Source of the DNA: Pseudomonas sp. 7SR1
Lineage (GTDB): Bacteria > Pseudomonadota > Gammaproteobacteria > Pseudomonadales > Pseudomonadaceae
Direction: 5' to 3'
NCBI RefSeq assembly: GCF_900156465.1
Contig: NZ_LT707064.1
Location: forward strand, 4,293,001-4,357,000
DNA: 64,000 nucleotides
Below are positions 36,460 to 45,959 of this stretch, piece after piece. Position 1 is the first letter of the stretch; the number at the start of each line of letters is the position of its first letter. Both the position numbers and the translations under genes were made by a program. The notes under the pieces were generated by a model, which was not told where the DNA came from, did not search any database, and saw only the letters and a list, made by a program, of their open reading frames with translations.

Positions 36460-37290
36460 ATGATTCCACGCTGGACCACCGCAGTACTCGATACCGATCT
36501 GGCGGGCGGCTGGGCCGTGGCCCGCAGCCCGGAAGGCTTCCTGTTCGACGATAACGGCCCGCTGTTTCCCCGCCAGTGGCTCAAGCGCCAGGACCTGTCG
36601 ATCCTTGCCGAGCACGGCATCGGCCACCTGGACGGCGAGCCGGTCTATCTGCTGGAGCTCCACAGTTCCCTGGACGTCCCTGGTTGCAACTGGAAAGGCC
36701 TGCGGGCCTTCATGCTCGAGGACGATCACACGCTGTACAAGGTGCTCGGGTATGCGGCGCAGATCGGCACCTGGGCCAGGGAGCATCGTTTCTGTGGCAG
36801 TTGCGGCAAGCGCATGGGGCAGATTGCGCTGGAGCGGGCGATGTATTGCGATGTATGCGACCTGCGCCACTATCCGCGGCTTTCACCCAGCATGATCGTG
36901 CTGATTACCCGTGGCGACGAGGTCTTGCTGGCCCGTTCGCCACGCTTCGTCACCGGTATCTACAGCACCCTGGCGGGGTTTGCCGAGCCGGGCGAATCGG
37001 CCGAGGATTGCCTGGTCCGCGAAGTGCGCGAGGAAGTCGGCATCGAAGTGAAGAACATCCAGTATGTGGGCAGCCAGTGCTGGCCGTTCCCTCATTCGAT
37101 GATGCTGGGCTTCCATGCCGAATATGCCAGCGGCGACATCGTGCGCCAGGAAGAAGAAATCGAGGACGCCCAGTGGTTCAGCGTCCACGACCTGCCGCCG
37201 TTGCCGGCTTCGCGTTCGATCGCCCGCTACCTGATCGACCTCTATGTGGCGCGCCGTCTAGGCCACGCTGAACCAGTGCTGCCAGGCTAG
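36460..37290 (+). CDS. nudC: NAD(+)/NADH pyrophosphatase NudC (deNADding Nudix enzyme)
   Basis: 276 residues from the ATG at 36460. A zinc ribbon (FCGSCGKRM and [11 protein letters not shown]) precedes a full Nudix box, [22 protein letters not shown] (G-x5-E-x7-REVREEVG). The NADH-specific motif SQPWPFPxS appears as SQCWPFPHS, with Cys instead of Pro at position three. The enzyme cleaves NADH, and NAD caps of RNA, to NMN(H) and AMP. It is translationally close to the dienoyl-CoA isomerase and its last 33 bases overlap the convergent TSUP gene. Confidence 0.92.
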   Translation: MIPRWTTAVLDTDLAGGWAVARSPEGFLFDDNGPLFPRQWLKRQDLSILAEHGIGHLDGEPVYLLELHSSLDVPGCNWKGLRAFMLEDDHTLYKVLGYAAQIGTWAREHRFCGSCGKRMGQIALERAMYCDVCDLRHYPRLSPSMIVLITRGDEVLLARSPRFVTGIYSTLAGFAEPGESAEDCLVREVREEVGIEVKNIQYVGSQCWPFPHSMMLGFHAEYASGDIVRQEEEIEDAQWFSVHDLPPLPASRSIARYLIDLYVARRLGHAEPVLPG

Positions 37291-38037
37291 GCGCACGGTA
37301 AGGCCCAGGACCACGGTGATGAACACCGGCCGGATGAACTTCGCGCCGCCGCTGATGGCGGTGCGGGCACCGAAGAATGCGCCGATCATCACCGACAGGC
37401 CCATGCTCAGGCCGATGACCCAGTCCACTTGCCCGGAGAAGATGAACACCGCCAGCGCCGCGATGTTGCTGACGAAGTTCATGCTGCGTGCCACGCCGCT
37501 GGCCTTGACCAGGTCGATGGGGTAGAGCAGCAGGCTGCTGACGGTCCAGAACGCCCCCGTGCCAGGGCCCGCCACGCCGTCGTAGAAGCCCAGGGTGAAA
37601 CCCTGGGGCGATTGCCAGGTCTTCCTGATCGGCGCGTCGCTGTCCAGCGGCGCCTTGGGCGTGCCCCCGAACAACAGATACAGGCCACAGGCGAACACGA
37701 TCACCGGCAGCATCTTGTTCAGCCACTCGGCGGGCAGGTAGTGGGCGACGATGGCGCCGGTCAGGGCGCCGACCAACGTACCGACCAGGGCATGGGTCCA
37801 TTGCCTGGGGTGGAACAGCTTGCGCTTGTAGAAGGTGAAGCTGGCCGTGGCGGAGCCGAACGTCGAACTGAGTTTGTTGGTCCCCAGCACCAGGTGAGGG
37901 GGCAGGCCGGCGGTCAGCAGGGCGGGGGTGGTCAACAGGCCACCGCCACCGGCGATGGCATCAATGAAGCCTGCGATGAACGCGACAAGGGCAAGGATAG
38001 CGAGGGTGGTGAGGTCAACGCTGAGTTCAAAAGGCAT
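37258..38037 (-). CDS. TSUP (TauE/SafE) family membrane permease
   Basis: 259 residues with about eight membrane helices in two repeats. The family pattern appears as [22 protein letters not shown] at the start (GG-rich loop) and [14 protein letters not shown] in the second half, as in E. coli YfcA. TSUP proteins export sulphite, sulphoacetate or similar small organic anions. The substrate here is unknown. Its 3' end overlaps nudC tail to tail by 33 bases. Confidence 0.9.
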   Translation of the reverse strand: MPFELSVDLTTLAILALVAFIAGFIDAIAGGGGLLTTPALLTAGLPPHLVLGTNKLSSTFGSATASFTFYKRKLFHPRQWTHALVGTLVGALTGAIVAHYLPAEWLNKMLPVIVFACGLYLLFGGTPKAPLDSDAPIRKTWQSPQGFTLGFYDGVAGPGTGAFWTVSSLLLYPIDLVKASGVARSMNFVSNIAALAVFIFSGQVDWVIGLSMGLSVMIGAFFGARTAISGGAKFIRPVFITVVLGLTVRLAWQHWFSVA

Positions 38038-38139
38038 GGAGTGGGCTTATTCGGCAGGTCGCAGAGGCGGCGGGAAAGGCCGGTATGTTACCTGCAATGG
38101 CCTTGGGCCGCGACTGCCTGAGCGCCCAGGCCTGGCGGT

Positions 38140-38655
38140 TCAGGCCACGCTGTCGACAATCACGTGCCGCTCCCCCCTGGAACACTGTTCGATCCTTGCC
38201 TCGACCCGGTAGACGCTGCGCAGCATCTGCTCGGTAATCACCTCTGAGGAGGCTTCGATACTGACCCCGCAGGCCTGGGCCGGGGCGATGTAGCCGGCGA
38301 ATGCGCCCTGCAGGAAGCGCAGCACCAGGATGACCCAGATATCGCTGCTCAGTGCCAGCCCCAGCTGCGTCAGGGACAAACCGGCCAAGGCGCGGATCAT
38401 CATAAGCTTGTGCCCATGGCGATCACCGATCCGCCCCCAAAAGGCGCTGGTCAGCATGATGCCCAGCATCGGGCCGACGTACACCGCGGTACTGGCGAAG
38501 CTGAAGAGCGCGTCGTTGTCGGTCAACTGGTGCAGATGAACCGGCCAGAAGGGGCCACTCATCTCCATGGCACCCATGGACACCAACTGGATGGCGAACA
38601 GCAGGTAAACCAGCAGGCGGATGTTCGAACCCTGGAGGACACCGACGCGGGGCAT
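38140..38655 (-). pseudogene. Truncated MFS transporter with an unrelated C-terminal tail
   Basis: The ATG at 38655 gives 171 residues. Residues about 1-125 are the first four or so helices of a major-facilitator transporter, including the loop 2-3 motif [17 protein letters not shown] and [19 protein letters not shown] full MFS protein has 380-420 residues. After about residue 130 the frame runs into a charged, non-membrane tail ([18 protein letters not shown]) unlike any MFS helix. This looks like an internal deletion that fused the N-terminal half of a pump to the end of another gene. It is probably non-functional. Confidence 0.7.
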
Positions 38656-38785
38656 GGACGGACTCTGAGACGGCTGAGGCTGTGTCTTATCCGACAGTGC
38701 GTCGATCCTGGCAAGAAAAAAATACGCTGGACTCACGCAGACGGGCGTCGGGAGCCTGGCAGGCAGGCCCCCTTGACCGCGCTGG

Positions 38786-39958
38786 TTATTCCGGTCGGAA
38801 TACCGCCCGCAGGCACTGCTCGCGCTTGTCCTTGAACATCTCATAACCCTGCACCGACTGCTCCAGCCCCATGGGGTGGGTCAGCAGATAGGAAGGGTCC
38901 AGTTCGCCTTTCTGAATATATTCGAACAGCCTCGGCACATAACGTTGCCCCGGTTGCTGGCCCGAGCGCAGGGTCAGGGACTTGTTGACGATCGCTCCCA
39001 TGGGGAACTTGTCCAGGAGACCGCCATACACCCCGACCACCGAGACGGTGCCCCCCTTGCGACAAGCGCGGATGGACTGGCGCAACACCGTTCCGCGCTC
39101 GGTGTGCAGGCGCATCATCTGTTTGGTCTTGTCATAGTAGTAATCGACCTCGGTGCCGTGGGCCTCCATGCCCACGCAGTCGATGCAGCGATCCGGGCCG
39201 CGGCCCCCGGTCAGCTCCAGCAGGGCGGCATGCACGTCGGTGGTTTCGTAATTGAGCGCGATGGCACCGGTCTTTTCCTCGGCCAGACGCAAGCGGTCGG
39301 TAAAGCGGTCGATGGCGATCACCCGTTCGGCGCCCAACAGGTACGCGCTGGCAATCGCCATCAACCCGACCCCGCCACAACCCCAGACCGCAACCGTGTC
39401 GCCGCGCTGGATGTTGGCGTTATCAGCAGCGAAGAAGCCGGTGGGCACTGCATCGGAGACAAAAACCGCTTGTTCGTCTGTCACGCCTTCGGGAATGGTG
39501 AACAGGTTCACGTCGGCGAATGGCACGCGGATATAAGTGGCGTGACTGCCCGCGAAGCCGCCGAAGGCGTGGCTGTAGCCGATGATGCCGCAGGCCGGTT
39601 GGCCGTAGGCAATGTCCGTCGCGGTGGGGTTGGGATTGGAGTTGTCGCAGCAGGAAAAGTCCGCGCGCTGGCAATGCTCGCACTGGCCGCAGCCGAGGAT
39701 CGACACGGTGACAACACGGTCACCTTTCTTGAACTGCGTGACGGCCGAACCGGTTTCCACCACCTCGCCCATGAATTCGTGACCGATGATGTCGCCAGCT
39801 TGCATGGTGGGTACGTAGCCGCCCAATAGGTGCAGGTCCGAACCGCAGACCGAGGACAGCTTCACCCGCACGATAGCATCGCGAGGGTTGAGGATGGACG
39901 GATCATCGACGGTGTCGACTTGTAGCTTGTTGGGTCCTTGCCAGGTGAGTGCGCGCAT
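38786..39958 (-). CDS. Zinc-dependent alcohol/formaldehyde-type dehydrogenase (MDR family)
   Basis: 390 residues. The catalytic zinc ligands lie in VCGSDLHLL and GHEFMGEVV, structural zinc cysteines in [17 protein letters not shown], and the NAD-binding loop is [13 protein letters not shown]. Length and the long insertion after [12 protein letters not shown] fit the glutathione-independent formaldehyde-dehydrogenase-like MDR branch. The substrate is not certain. The ATG overlaps the stop of the SRPBCC gene (ATGA), so the two are coupled. Confidence 0.88.
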   Translation of the reverse strand: MRALTWQGPNKLQVDTVDDPSILNPRDAIVRVKLSSVCGSDLHLLGGYVPTMQAGDIIGHEFMGEVVETGSAVTQFKKGDRVVTVSILGCGQCEHCQRADFSCCDNSNPNPTATDIAYGQPACGIIGYSHAFGGFAGSHATYIRVPFADVNLFTIPEGVTDEQAVFVSDAVPTGFFAADNANIQRGDTVAVWGCGGVGLMAIASAYLLGAERVIAIDRFTDRLRLAEEKTGAIALNYETTDVHAALLELTGGRGPDRCIDCVGMEAHGTEVDYYYDKTKQMMRLHTERGTVLRQSIRACRKGGTVSVVGVYGGLLDKFPMGAIVNKSLTLRSGQQPGQRYVPRLFEYIQKGELDPSYLLTHPMGLEQSVQGYEMFKDKREQCLRAVFRPE

Positions 39959-40779
39959 CAGACTGTTCCTCCGTTGGACGGGGCATGGCCCGGTGTTGAA
40001 GTCGCGGTCGTGGCCGGGTGAATGAACAGGAAGTCCTTCGTGCCCTCGGCCCGCATCCGGTTGGTGGTCACTTCGCCCGTTTCCAGTTGCTGCTTGATGC
40101 TGCGAAGCAGATGGAGCAGGGCCTTGTCGGAGAATTTCGAAATGGCACTGGCCAATGCATAACCCGCACTGCCGAGGGAAGTCTTGCAGGCGACGATCAC
40201 CTTGATCTGCGTGCCCCGGCCCGTCGGCGCATCGCTGAAGTGCATCTGGATGTCGTGCTTGAAGCGCGTGTCCGGCCCGGCGATCCAGTGCAGCTTGCGG
40301 CCTTCCTTGGGTTCGTGCTGCTCGAGGTCGCAGTGCAGGGTCTTGTCCATCGGCCCGCGCGCCACCCAGCGGTAGGTGTGTTCGCCGGTCTGTTCGATCT
40401 CATCGATCCAGGGCACCAAGGCGCCCAGGTTGGCGGGGTTGCGACAGAACTCAAAGACCTCTTCCCGCGGCTTGCCGACCGTGATGCTGCGGGAGATCAC
40501 TTTGCTCCCGTCCCAGCCCCGATCCTGCTCGAAGGCCTGTTCGAACGGGGTATGGGTAAGCGCCTGCTTGACCCGGCAGGTACCCGAATAGGCACGCCAG
40601 GTCGCGCAGGCCCCCAGCAGTACCTGTGGCCAACCTTTGAGCCCGCCTTCACGCAGCCCGTTGGCAATCAGCAGCGTGCCGGCCAGGAGTGATAATGCAC
40701 GCTCCGGTGTACCGAGATTGGGGTGCGACGGACTCGGCACCGCAGCCCGGCTCGCAACCAGTGGTGGACGTTCAGTCAT
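39958..40779 (-). CDS. SRPBCC (START-like) protein with N-terminal membrane segment
   Basis: The ATG at 40779 with AAGGA in front gives 273 residues. Residues about 20-65 (LGTPERALSLLAGTLLIANGL) form a DUF2892/YgaP-like hydrophobic hairpin. A cyclase/dehydrase START fold follows from about 95 to 240 (SITVGKPREEVFEFCRNPANL, WIDEIEQTGEHTYRWVARGP). Such proteins bind small hydrophobic ligands. Coupling to an alcohol dehydrogenase is common in Pseudomonas and suggests a role in stress-related lipid or aldehyde metabolism (inference). Confidence 0.82.
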   Translation of the reverse strand: MTERPPLVASRAAVPSPSHPNLGTPERALSLLAGTLLIANGLREGGLKGWPQVLLGACATWRAYSGTCRVKQALTHTPFEQAFEQDRGWDGSKVISRSITVGKPREEVFEFCRNPANLGALVPWIDEIEQTGEHTYRWVARGPMDKTLHCDLEQHEPKEGRKLHWIAGPDTRFKHDIQMHFSDAPTGRGTQIKVIVACKTSLGSAGYALASAISKFSDKALLHLLRSIKQQLETGEVTTNRMRAEGTKDFLFIHPATTATSTPGHAPSNGGTV

Positions 40780-41120
40780 GATGGTTTTCCTTACAAAGTC
40801 CGAGGGCAACATAAGGAATGAACCGGCGGGGCGGTCGGTCGTTCCATCGACGTCAGGGGTTTCCGATGAGGCGGCGGGACAGGCGGCCCGAGTAAGATTG
40901 TCGAACCGATGAAACGGAGCAGGGACCCGCGTGCCGGCTGATTTTTTTTTGAAATCAAGGGGTTGTCAGCTTCGGCAAATGAGTACATAATTGCGCCCAT
41001 CGAACGCATTGAGGGCTAAAAAAACTCAATGTTTTCAAGGAGATAGCGCTCAATTAGATTGATCCGCTCCTCATCAGGTTTAAAAGCGGTTGATGGTTTC
41101 ACTGGCATCAAGCGTCCTGA
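40780..41120. other. Intergenic region between the SRPBCC gene and tRNA-Cys
   Basis: No gene is seen in these 341 bases. They hold the tRNA-Cys promoter (40963-40991), a run of nine T (40942-40950) and a leader of about 120 bases. The leader has a small hairpin ATTGAG...CTCAAT near 41010-41034. Confidence 0.6.
40963..40991 (+). promoter_or_regulatory. Sigma-70 promoter of tRNA-Cys
   Basis: TTGTCA and CATAAT are separated by exactly 17 bases (both close to consensus). The predicted start near 40998 leaves a leader of about 120 bases before the tRNA. Confidence 0.75.
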
Positions 41121-41194
41121 GGCCGAATAGCAAAATGGTTATGCAGTGGATTGCAAATCCACCTACGCCGGTTCGATTCCGACTTCGGCCTCCA
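41121..41194 (+). tRNA. tRNA-Cys (anticodon GCA)
   Basis: A 74-base cloverleaf with acceptor pairs GGCCGAA/TTCGGCC, anticodon arm GTGGA-TTGCAAA-TCCAC (GCA at 41153-41155), T-loop TTCGATT and an encoded CCA end. An intrinsic terminator follows six bases later. Confidence 0.97.
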
Positions 41195-41199
41195 CTATT

Positions 41200-41237
41200 A
41201 AAAAGCTCTGTAGATCTATGATTTACAGAGCTTTTTT
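41200..41237 (+). terminator. Rho-independent terminator after tRNA-Cys
   Basis: AAAAAGCTCTGTA pairs with TACAGAGCTTTTT over 13 bases, ending in a T-run. It separates tRNA-Cys from tRNA-Leu. Confidence 0.9.
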
Positions 41238-41284
41238 CTTTATGTGGCAATGCAGTTTTTTGTTTCGAAAGAACATGGGCTACC

Positions 41285-41313
41285 TTGCTTCATAGGGGAG
41301 GGATGTATATATT
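41285..41313 (+). promoter_or_regulatory. Candidate promoter of tRNA-Leu
   Basis: TTGCTT and TATATT are 17 bases apart, 78 bases before tRNA-Leu. The -35 box is weak. A separate promoter is needed because a terminator closes the tRNA-Cys transcript. Confidence 0.5.
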
Positions 41314-41390
41314 TCGTCCCCTCTGCTGTACCGGCTTCGACCTGTCAGATCCATGATCTTGACCGCTTCAGGAAGCTTGACCGCGCTACC

Positions 41391-41477
41391 GCCCGAATGG
41401 CGAAACTGGTAGACGCATGGGACTTAAAATCCCCCGCTCGTAAGGGCGTGCCGGTTCGATTCCGGCTTCGGGCACCA
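41391..41477 (+). tRNA. tRNA-Leu (anticodon TAA)
   Basis: An 87-base class II tRNA. Acceptor GCCCGAA/TTCGGGC, anticodon loop CTTAAAA (TAA at 41425-41427), a long variable arm CCGCTCGTAAGGGCG, T-arm GCCGG-TTCGATT-CCGGC and an encoded CCA. Confidence 0.97.
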
Positions 41478-41485
41478 TCTAAAAT

Positions 41486-41527
41486 CAAGGGTTTGCGAGC
41501 GAATGCTGATGCAAACCCTTGTTTGTT
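41486..41527 (+). terminator. Rho-independent terminator after tRNA-Leu
   Basis: CAAGGGTTTGC pairs perfectly with GCAAACCCTTG, followed by TTTGTTT. Confidence 0.88.
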
Positions 41528-41817
41528 TCATCCCTCGCAATTTTTATCCGCAATCATGTCGACGGCACCCTATGCCGATCGGGCTGTTCTGTGTGCCATG
41601 ATCCGCTTTATCAACAGATCCGGTCCCCCTTTTGTAATCTGCTCGCAGTTGGCTGAGTAATGGAAAACGATGCGGCATAAAGAAGCCTTCAGAAGGGCTT
41701 GAATATCATTTCGTCATGTCCCAGTATTCGCCGCCCTGTCACTCCTGCGTGTGTGGGCGTGCACAGAAAACCGATCATAGTGTCGGTTTTTTTTTGAGCT
41801 ATCGAGTACATAAGGAC

Positions 41818-42468
41818 ATGGTCATGCGGGTTATCACTTTCGTAACTATTTTTTCTGCAGCGCTTGCCGGTTGCTCTGGGATACCTTCGGTTCCGTACGA
41901 AGAGCCTGTCCAATCAGAGGGGGTGGCGCATGTTCGCGTCATCACGAACTCCAGTGTGTATGGCGATAGCATCATGGGCAGTTGTGCGCCTGCCACCCGG
42001 CATAAGATGGCTGAAGCCGGACGTTTCGGGGAGGACGGTACGGCGAGCATCAACTATCCGCAGTACCCCCTGAAGTCGGTGAGCATTGGCATGCCGAAAA
42101 GGGTGATGCCCCCTCTTGTCCAATACATCCCCTCGATCCGCAGAGCCCAAGGCGCATACAAGGAGGTTGTCACCGAATATCGCGTCAGGACAGACTTGCC
42201 ATTTCAGATTGCAACCCAGGGCGCGACCGTTGCTGGTTCTGGCAGCACTTATTGGGCCTGCGCTGACCAGGCACTCGTGTACAAACTGGAACCCGGGAAA
42301 GACTACGAAGTTTTTGCAGGAGTGGACATGAGGCCAGACAAGGATGGTCGGCAAGCACTTATTTGCCTGCTGGGAGTTTTCGAGCTCACCCCTGTGCCTG
42401 GCACGTCAATTGTAATCCCCTCCAAGTTGACGTCTGCCGCGCCTGCCCAGGTGGCCTGCAAAAGCTGA
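41818..42468 (+). CDS. Putative lipoprotein, small Pseudomonas-type family
   Basis: 216 residues from the ATG at 41818 (a second ATG at 41824 is possible). A lipoprotein signal ends in the lipobox LAGC (about residue 19). The mature part contains VAHVRVITNSSVYGDSIMG, KSVSIGMPKRV and a late pair of conserved cysteines (YWACADQ, ALICLLG). No domain is recognised. Base composition is lower in GC than the neighbours, and the gene lies next to tRNA genes, so it may be acquired. Confidence 0.75.
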   Translation: MVMRVITFVTIFSAALAGCSGIPSVPYEEPVQSEGVAHVRVITNSSVYGDSIMGSCAPATRHKMAEAGRFGEDGTASINYPQYPLKSVSIGMPKRVMPPLVQYIPSIRRAQGAYKEVVTEYRVRTDLPFQIATQGATVAGSGSTYWACADQALVYKLEPGKDYEVFAGVDMRPDKDGRQALICLLGVFELTPVPGTSIVIPSKLTSAAPAQVACKS

Positions 42469-42526
42469 CAGGCACTCATCGCCATCCACATCTCTGATGC
42501 CTGAATCTCGCGAGCATTGCGATGGT

Positions 42527-42558
42527 GTCTGTTGGTCTGTTGGTCTGTTGGTCTGTTG
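42527..42558. repeat. Tandem repeat, four perfect 8-base units
   Basis: GTCTGTTG is repeated four times without a mismatch, in the non-coding gap after the lipoprotein gene. Confidence 0.9.
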
Positions 42559-42623
42559 GCCGGCTTGCAAGCGCGACGCCATGTCCGCCCAGGCCAGCCA
42601 GTGGTTAAGTCGGGGGTTCCCTA

Positions 42624-42763
42624 GGCTCTGTACGAGAAGACTTGATACTCGTTCATGCCGCGTTGAAAACTGCCTCGCAATGCTCATGTACTCCGGTACA
42701 CCGCGCTTGCTCGGCTGTTTTCGCCTTGCCTGATCTTCATCTCGAGACTTTTCGTACAGAGCC
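42624..42763. mobile_element. MITE-like element with GGCTCTGTACG terminal inverted repeats
   Basis: The ends GGCTCTGTACGAGAAG and CTTTTCGTACAGAGCC are inverted repeats, flanked by CTA...TAG, so the target duplication is TA or CTAG. No coding capacity in 140 bases. The right end supplies the stop codon of the adjoining minus-strand gene. A shorter copy lies at 48704-48787 and a decayed one at 51484. Confidence 0.8.
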
Positions 42764-43332
42764 TAGCGTGAGGTTTTGACTTTCAATACCTCGGTATAAA
42801 TGGCATCGATCGTCTGACCCTCCTGCAGTTTCTTCATCCGTTCCTGAAGCTTTGGATCCTCCACTTTCAATACGATGACTTGTCCCTCCGGAGGTAGCAA
42901 AGTCACTTCATGTTCTTTCAAATCAATGCGAGTGATCTTGGACGTGACTCTGACTTGACGGAAAGCTTCACCGCCGGGATTGGGATTGTCCTTGGTGGTG
43001 CGGATGGCCATGGCTTCATTGGATACTCCTGGCTCCCCGCCAACGTTCGTATCCAATACATAAGCGACTGAGCGAATCACGTGAATCTCGACGTTGTCAC
43101 CGACTCTCAGATTGTGCAGGTTCTTGGCTTGGTCGGAGAGCTGGATGGGCACCGGTTCTTTGTTGCGGCCTTCGATGGTGACTTGATAGAGCGCCGGATC
43201 AACGGCGAGTACGCGCGAAACGATATGGCCTTCCATGGCATTGCTGCCCAGCGGTATATCAGCGGCACGGACCGCCAGACTGGTCGTTGACAGCAGTGCA
43301 GCAATTAAAGCCAGGGTGCGAATCGGTGTCAT
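42763..43332 (-). CDS. Secreted/periplasmic protein of unknown function
   Basis: The ATG at 43332 with AAGGAA gives 189 residues. A signal peptide (about 1-24, ending VRA) precedes a beta-rich protein with two similar OB-like segments (about 30-90 EGHIVSRVLAVDPALYQVTIEG, and about 115-165 TSKITRIDLKEHEVTLLPPEG; quoted in part). The TAG stop is formed by the end of a MITE-like element, so the original C-terminus may have been different. No function is recognised. Confidence 0.75.
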   Translation of the reverse strand: MTPIRTLALIAALLSTTSLAVRAADIPLGSNAMEGHIVSRVLAVDPALYQVTIEGRNKEPVPIQLSDQAKNLHNLRVGDNVEIHVIRSVAYVLDTNVGGEPGVSNEAMAIRTTKDNPNPGGEAFRQVRVTSKITRIDLKEHEVTLLPPEGQVIVLKVEDPKLQERMKKLQEGQTIDAIYTEVLKVKTSR

Positions 43333-43445
43333 GGCTGCTTTCCTTGAGTACCTGGGATGTGAATCAAGGTCACGTAACAACAGCGCTCCTGCCAACCGGC
43401 ACAATCGTGTGAGCGTGCAGGTGCGTGCCATTTACGCTCGGTGAG

Positions 43446-43808
43446 TCATTCAAAATGTTCAGGGTTGACGGGGTCTCCGGACTTCATGTTCAACTGCACC
43501 CGCACATCCTCGAACATCAGATCGTAATGTTTGTGTTGCGAACCGATGCTGCTGTAAGCCTTGGGAATTCCATGTTTCTCCGCAATCTTGGTCACGTTGC
43601 TGGCGAAGTTGTATGCCTGCTCCTTGCTCAGGAAAAACGTTTCCTTCATATCCTTGCCCTGAATGCTGCCGTGCATCGTGAATTGCATCCCTTTGCCTTC
43701 CTTGGGATCGGTGGTGACCTCATAATCCAGGCACAGGTCGTAGCTGACATCGTCCTTGTTCAGTGCGTGTCGTTCGATATGCAGACGACCGGGTTCAAAG
43801 TGGGCCAT
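43446..43808 (-). CDS. DUF5064-like Pseudomonas protein
   Basis: 120 residues with AAGGAG before the ATG. It starts MAHFEPGRLHIERHALN and continues as a small antiparallel-beta plus helix protein (YDLCLDYEVTTDPKEGKG, QAYNFASNVTKIAEKHG), the DUF5064 pattern known only from Pseudomonas and relatives. It lies 61 bases downstream of arcC in the same direction and may be read from the arc transcript. Function unknown. Confidence 0.8.
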   Translation of the reverse strand: MAHFEPGRLHIERHALNKDDVSYDLCLDYEVTTDPKEGKGMQFTMHGSIQGKDMKETFFLSKEQAYNFASNVTKIAEKHGIPKAYSSIGSQHKHYDLMFEDVRVQLNMKSGDPVNPEHFE

Positions 43809-43869
43809 GGTGCTCTCCTTTCAGGGTTCGGGAGGAGGGGCAGGCCTGACCCTGCCCCTGCAGTTCTGA

Positions 43870-44799
43870 TTATCGATAGGTAATGCCGGGAGTGGCCGTG
43901 CTGATACGCGTGCCCGCAGTGCCCTGGACGATGGCATCGATGTCCGCCAGTGCGCCGATCACCGCGACCTTGCCGGTGTTGCGGGCAAATTCGCAGGCTG
44001 CCTGGACCTTGGGTCCCATGGAGCCGGCGGCGAAGCCGAGCCTGTCCATTTCGTCCGGGTGGGCCTGGGCGATGGCTTTCTGGGTTGGCTTGCCGTAGTC
44101 GATGAACGCGGCGTTGACGTCGGTGGCGATCACCAGCAGGTCGCTCTCCAGCTGTTGGGCCAGCAGCGCCGAACACAGGTCCTTGTCGATCACCGCTTCG
44201 ACGCCCTGCAGCTTGCCGTGGGCGTCGTACATCGTCGGGATGCCGCCGCCACCGGCGCAGATCACGATGCTGCCTTTTTCCAGCAGCCACTTGATCGGAC
44301 GGATTTCAAAGATGCGCTTGGGCCGTGGGCTGGCCACCACCCGGCGGTACTTGTCGCCGTCCGGGGCGATGGCCCAGCCTTTCTCGGCGGCGAGTCTTTC
44401 GGCTTCGGTCTTGTCGTAGACCGGGCCGATGGGCTTGGTGGGGTGTTGGAAGGCCGGGTCGTCGGCGTCCACCTCCACCTGGGTCAGCAACGTGGCGAAC
44501 GGCACTTCGAAGTCCAGCAGGTTGCCCAGTTCCTGTTCGATGATGTAGCCGATCATGCCCTCGGTTTCGGCCCCCAGCACGTCCAGCGGATAGGGTGTGA
44601 CCGAGGTGTAGGCCGCCGCCTGCAATGACAGCAGGCCGACCTGCGGGCCGTTGCCGTGGGCGATGACCAGCTGGTTGCCGCCATGGATCTTGGCGATCTG
44701 CTCGGTCGCGGTGCGGATGTTGCTGCGTTGGTTGTCTGCGGTCATGGGCTCACCCCGACGCAGGAGGGCGTTACCGCCCAGGGCAACGACGATGCGCAT
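43870..44799 (-). CDS. arcC: Carbamate kinase ArcC
   Basis: 309 residues. Amino-acid-kinase fold with [13 protein letters not shown] at the N-terminus, [23 protein letters not shown] and the C-terminal [12 protein letters not shown]. It makes ATP from carbamoyl phosphate in the last step of the arginine deiminase pathway. It is the last enzyme gene of the minus-strand arcDABC operon. An 82-base gap with a GTGGGAGC hairpin separates it from arcB, which may lower its expression. Confidence 0.96.
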   Translation of the reverse strand: MRIVVALGGNALLRRGEPMTADNQRSNIRTATEQIAKIHGGNQLVIAHGNGPQVGLLSLQAAAYTSVTPYPLDVLGAETEGMIGYIIEQELGNLLDFEVPFATLLTQVEVDADDPAFQHPTKPIGPVYDKTEAERLAAEKGWAIAPDGDKYRRVVASPRPKRIFEIRPIKWLLEKGSIVICAGGGGIPTMYDAHGKLQGVEAVIDKDLCSALLAQQLESDLLVIATDVNAAFIDYGKPTQKAIAQAHPDEMDRLGFAAGSMGPKVQAACEFARNTGKVAVIGALADIDAIVQGTAGTRISTATPGITYR

Positions 44800-44838
44800 G
44801 ATGCTGTCCTTCTAAAAATGTGATGAGCAACGTAGCCC

Positions 44839-44864
44839 CTGTGGGAGCGAGCTTGCTCCCACAG
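44839..44864. repeat. REP-type hairpin between arcB and arcC
   Basis: CTGTGGGAGC and GCTCCCACAG form a ten-base perfect stem with a GAGCTT loop. This is the common REP sequence of fluorescent pseudomonads and here lies inside the arc operon. Confidence 0.88.
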
Positions 44865-44881
44865 TGATTCGCGTCGGGCAT

Positions 44882-45892
44882 TCAGATATCCGCCAATGCC
44901 GACACCAGGATCGCCTTGATGGTGTGCATGCGGTTTTCCGCCTGCTCGAAGGCGATGTTGGCTGGGGACTCGAAGACGTCCTCGGTCACTTCCACGCCGT
45001 TGGCCAGGTGCGGGTAGCGGCCGGCGATGTCCTTGCCGACCTTGGTCTCGCTGTTGTGGAACGCGGGCAGGCAGTGCATGAATTTCACCCGGGGATTGCC
45101 CGAGGCTTTCATCATCTGGGCGTTGACCTGGTAGGGCAGCAACTGCTCGATGCGCTCGTCCCAGGCTTCCACCGGCTCGCCCATGGAGACCCAGATGTCG
45201 GTGTGGATGAAGTCCACGCCCTTGACCGCTTCTTTCGGATCCTCGGTGATGGTGATGCGTGCGCCACTTTCGGCGGCGAAGGCCTGGCACTGGTCGATGA
45301 AGTCCTGGTGCGGCCACAAGGCTTTCGGTGCGCCGATGCGCACGTCCATGCCCAGTTTGGCGCCGATCATCAGCAGCGAATTGCCCATGTTGTAGCGCGC
45401 GTCGCCCAGGTAGGCGTAGCTGATGTCATGCAGCGGCTTGTCGCTGTGCTCGCGCATGGTCAGGGTGTCGGCGATCATCTGGGTGGGGTGGAATTCGGCG
45501 GTCAGGCCGTTGAACACCGGCACGCCGGCGAACTTGGCCAGTTCCTCGACGATCTCTTGTTCGAAGCCGCGGTACTCGATGGCGTCGAACATCCGCCCCA
45601 GGACGCGGGCGGTGTCCTTCATGCTTTCCTTGTGACCGATCTGCGACGACACCGGGTCGATGTAGGTGACGTGGGCGCCCTGGTCATGGGCTGCGACTTC
45701 GAAGGCGCAGCGGGTGCGGGTCGAAGTCTTTTCGAAGATCAGCGCGATGTTCTTGCCCTTGAGGTGGGGCTGCTCGGTGCCGGTGTACTTGGCGCGCTTG
45801 AGGTCGCGGGACAGGTCCAGCAGGTAATGCAGCTCGCGGTTGGTGTGGTGCATCAAACTCAGCAGGCTGCGGTTGCGCATGTTGAAAGCCAT
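44882..45892 (-). CDS. arcB: Catabolic ornithine carbamoyltransferase ArcB
   Basis: 336 residues. Carbamoyl-phosphate loop [20 protein letters not shown] region ([13 protein letters not shown]) and the catalytic HCLPA in FMHCLPAFH. It works in the catabolic direction, turning citrulline and phosphate into ornithine and carbamoyl phosphate. AAGGAG lies before the ATG. Length and position between arcA and arcC identify the catabolic form rather than ArgF. Confidence 0.96.
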   Translation of the reverse strand: MAFNMRNRSLLSLMHHTNRELHYLLDLSRDLKRAKYTGTEQPHLKGKNIALIFEKTSTRTRCAFEVAAHDQGAHVTYIDPVSSQIGHKESMKDTARVLGRMFDAIEYRGFEQEIVEELAKFAGVPVFNGLTAEFHPTQMIADTLTMREHSDKPLHDISYAYLGDARYNMGNSLLMIGAKLGMDVRIGAPKALWPHQDFIDQCQAFAAESGARITITEDPKEAVKGVDFIHTDIWVSMGEPVEAWDERIEQLLPYQVNAQMMKASGNPRVKFMHCLPAFHNSETKVGKDIAGRYPHLANGVEVTEDVFESPANIAFEQAENRMHTIKAILVSALADI

Positions 45893-45959
45893 GATGGATC
45901 TCCTTGGGTTTCGGTTATCCCCTGGGCGGGATCGGGTCGATGCCGCCCAGGCTCGAAGG

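Noticed and set aside
41244..41660. 138-codon frame spanning tRNA-Leu
   Set aside because: It runs through the tRNA and its terminator and has no coding pattern.
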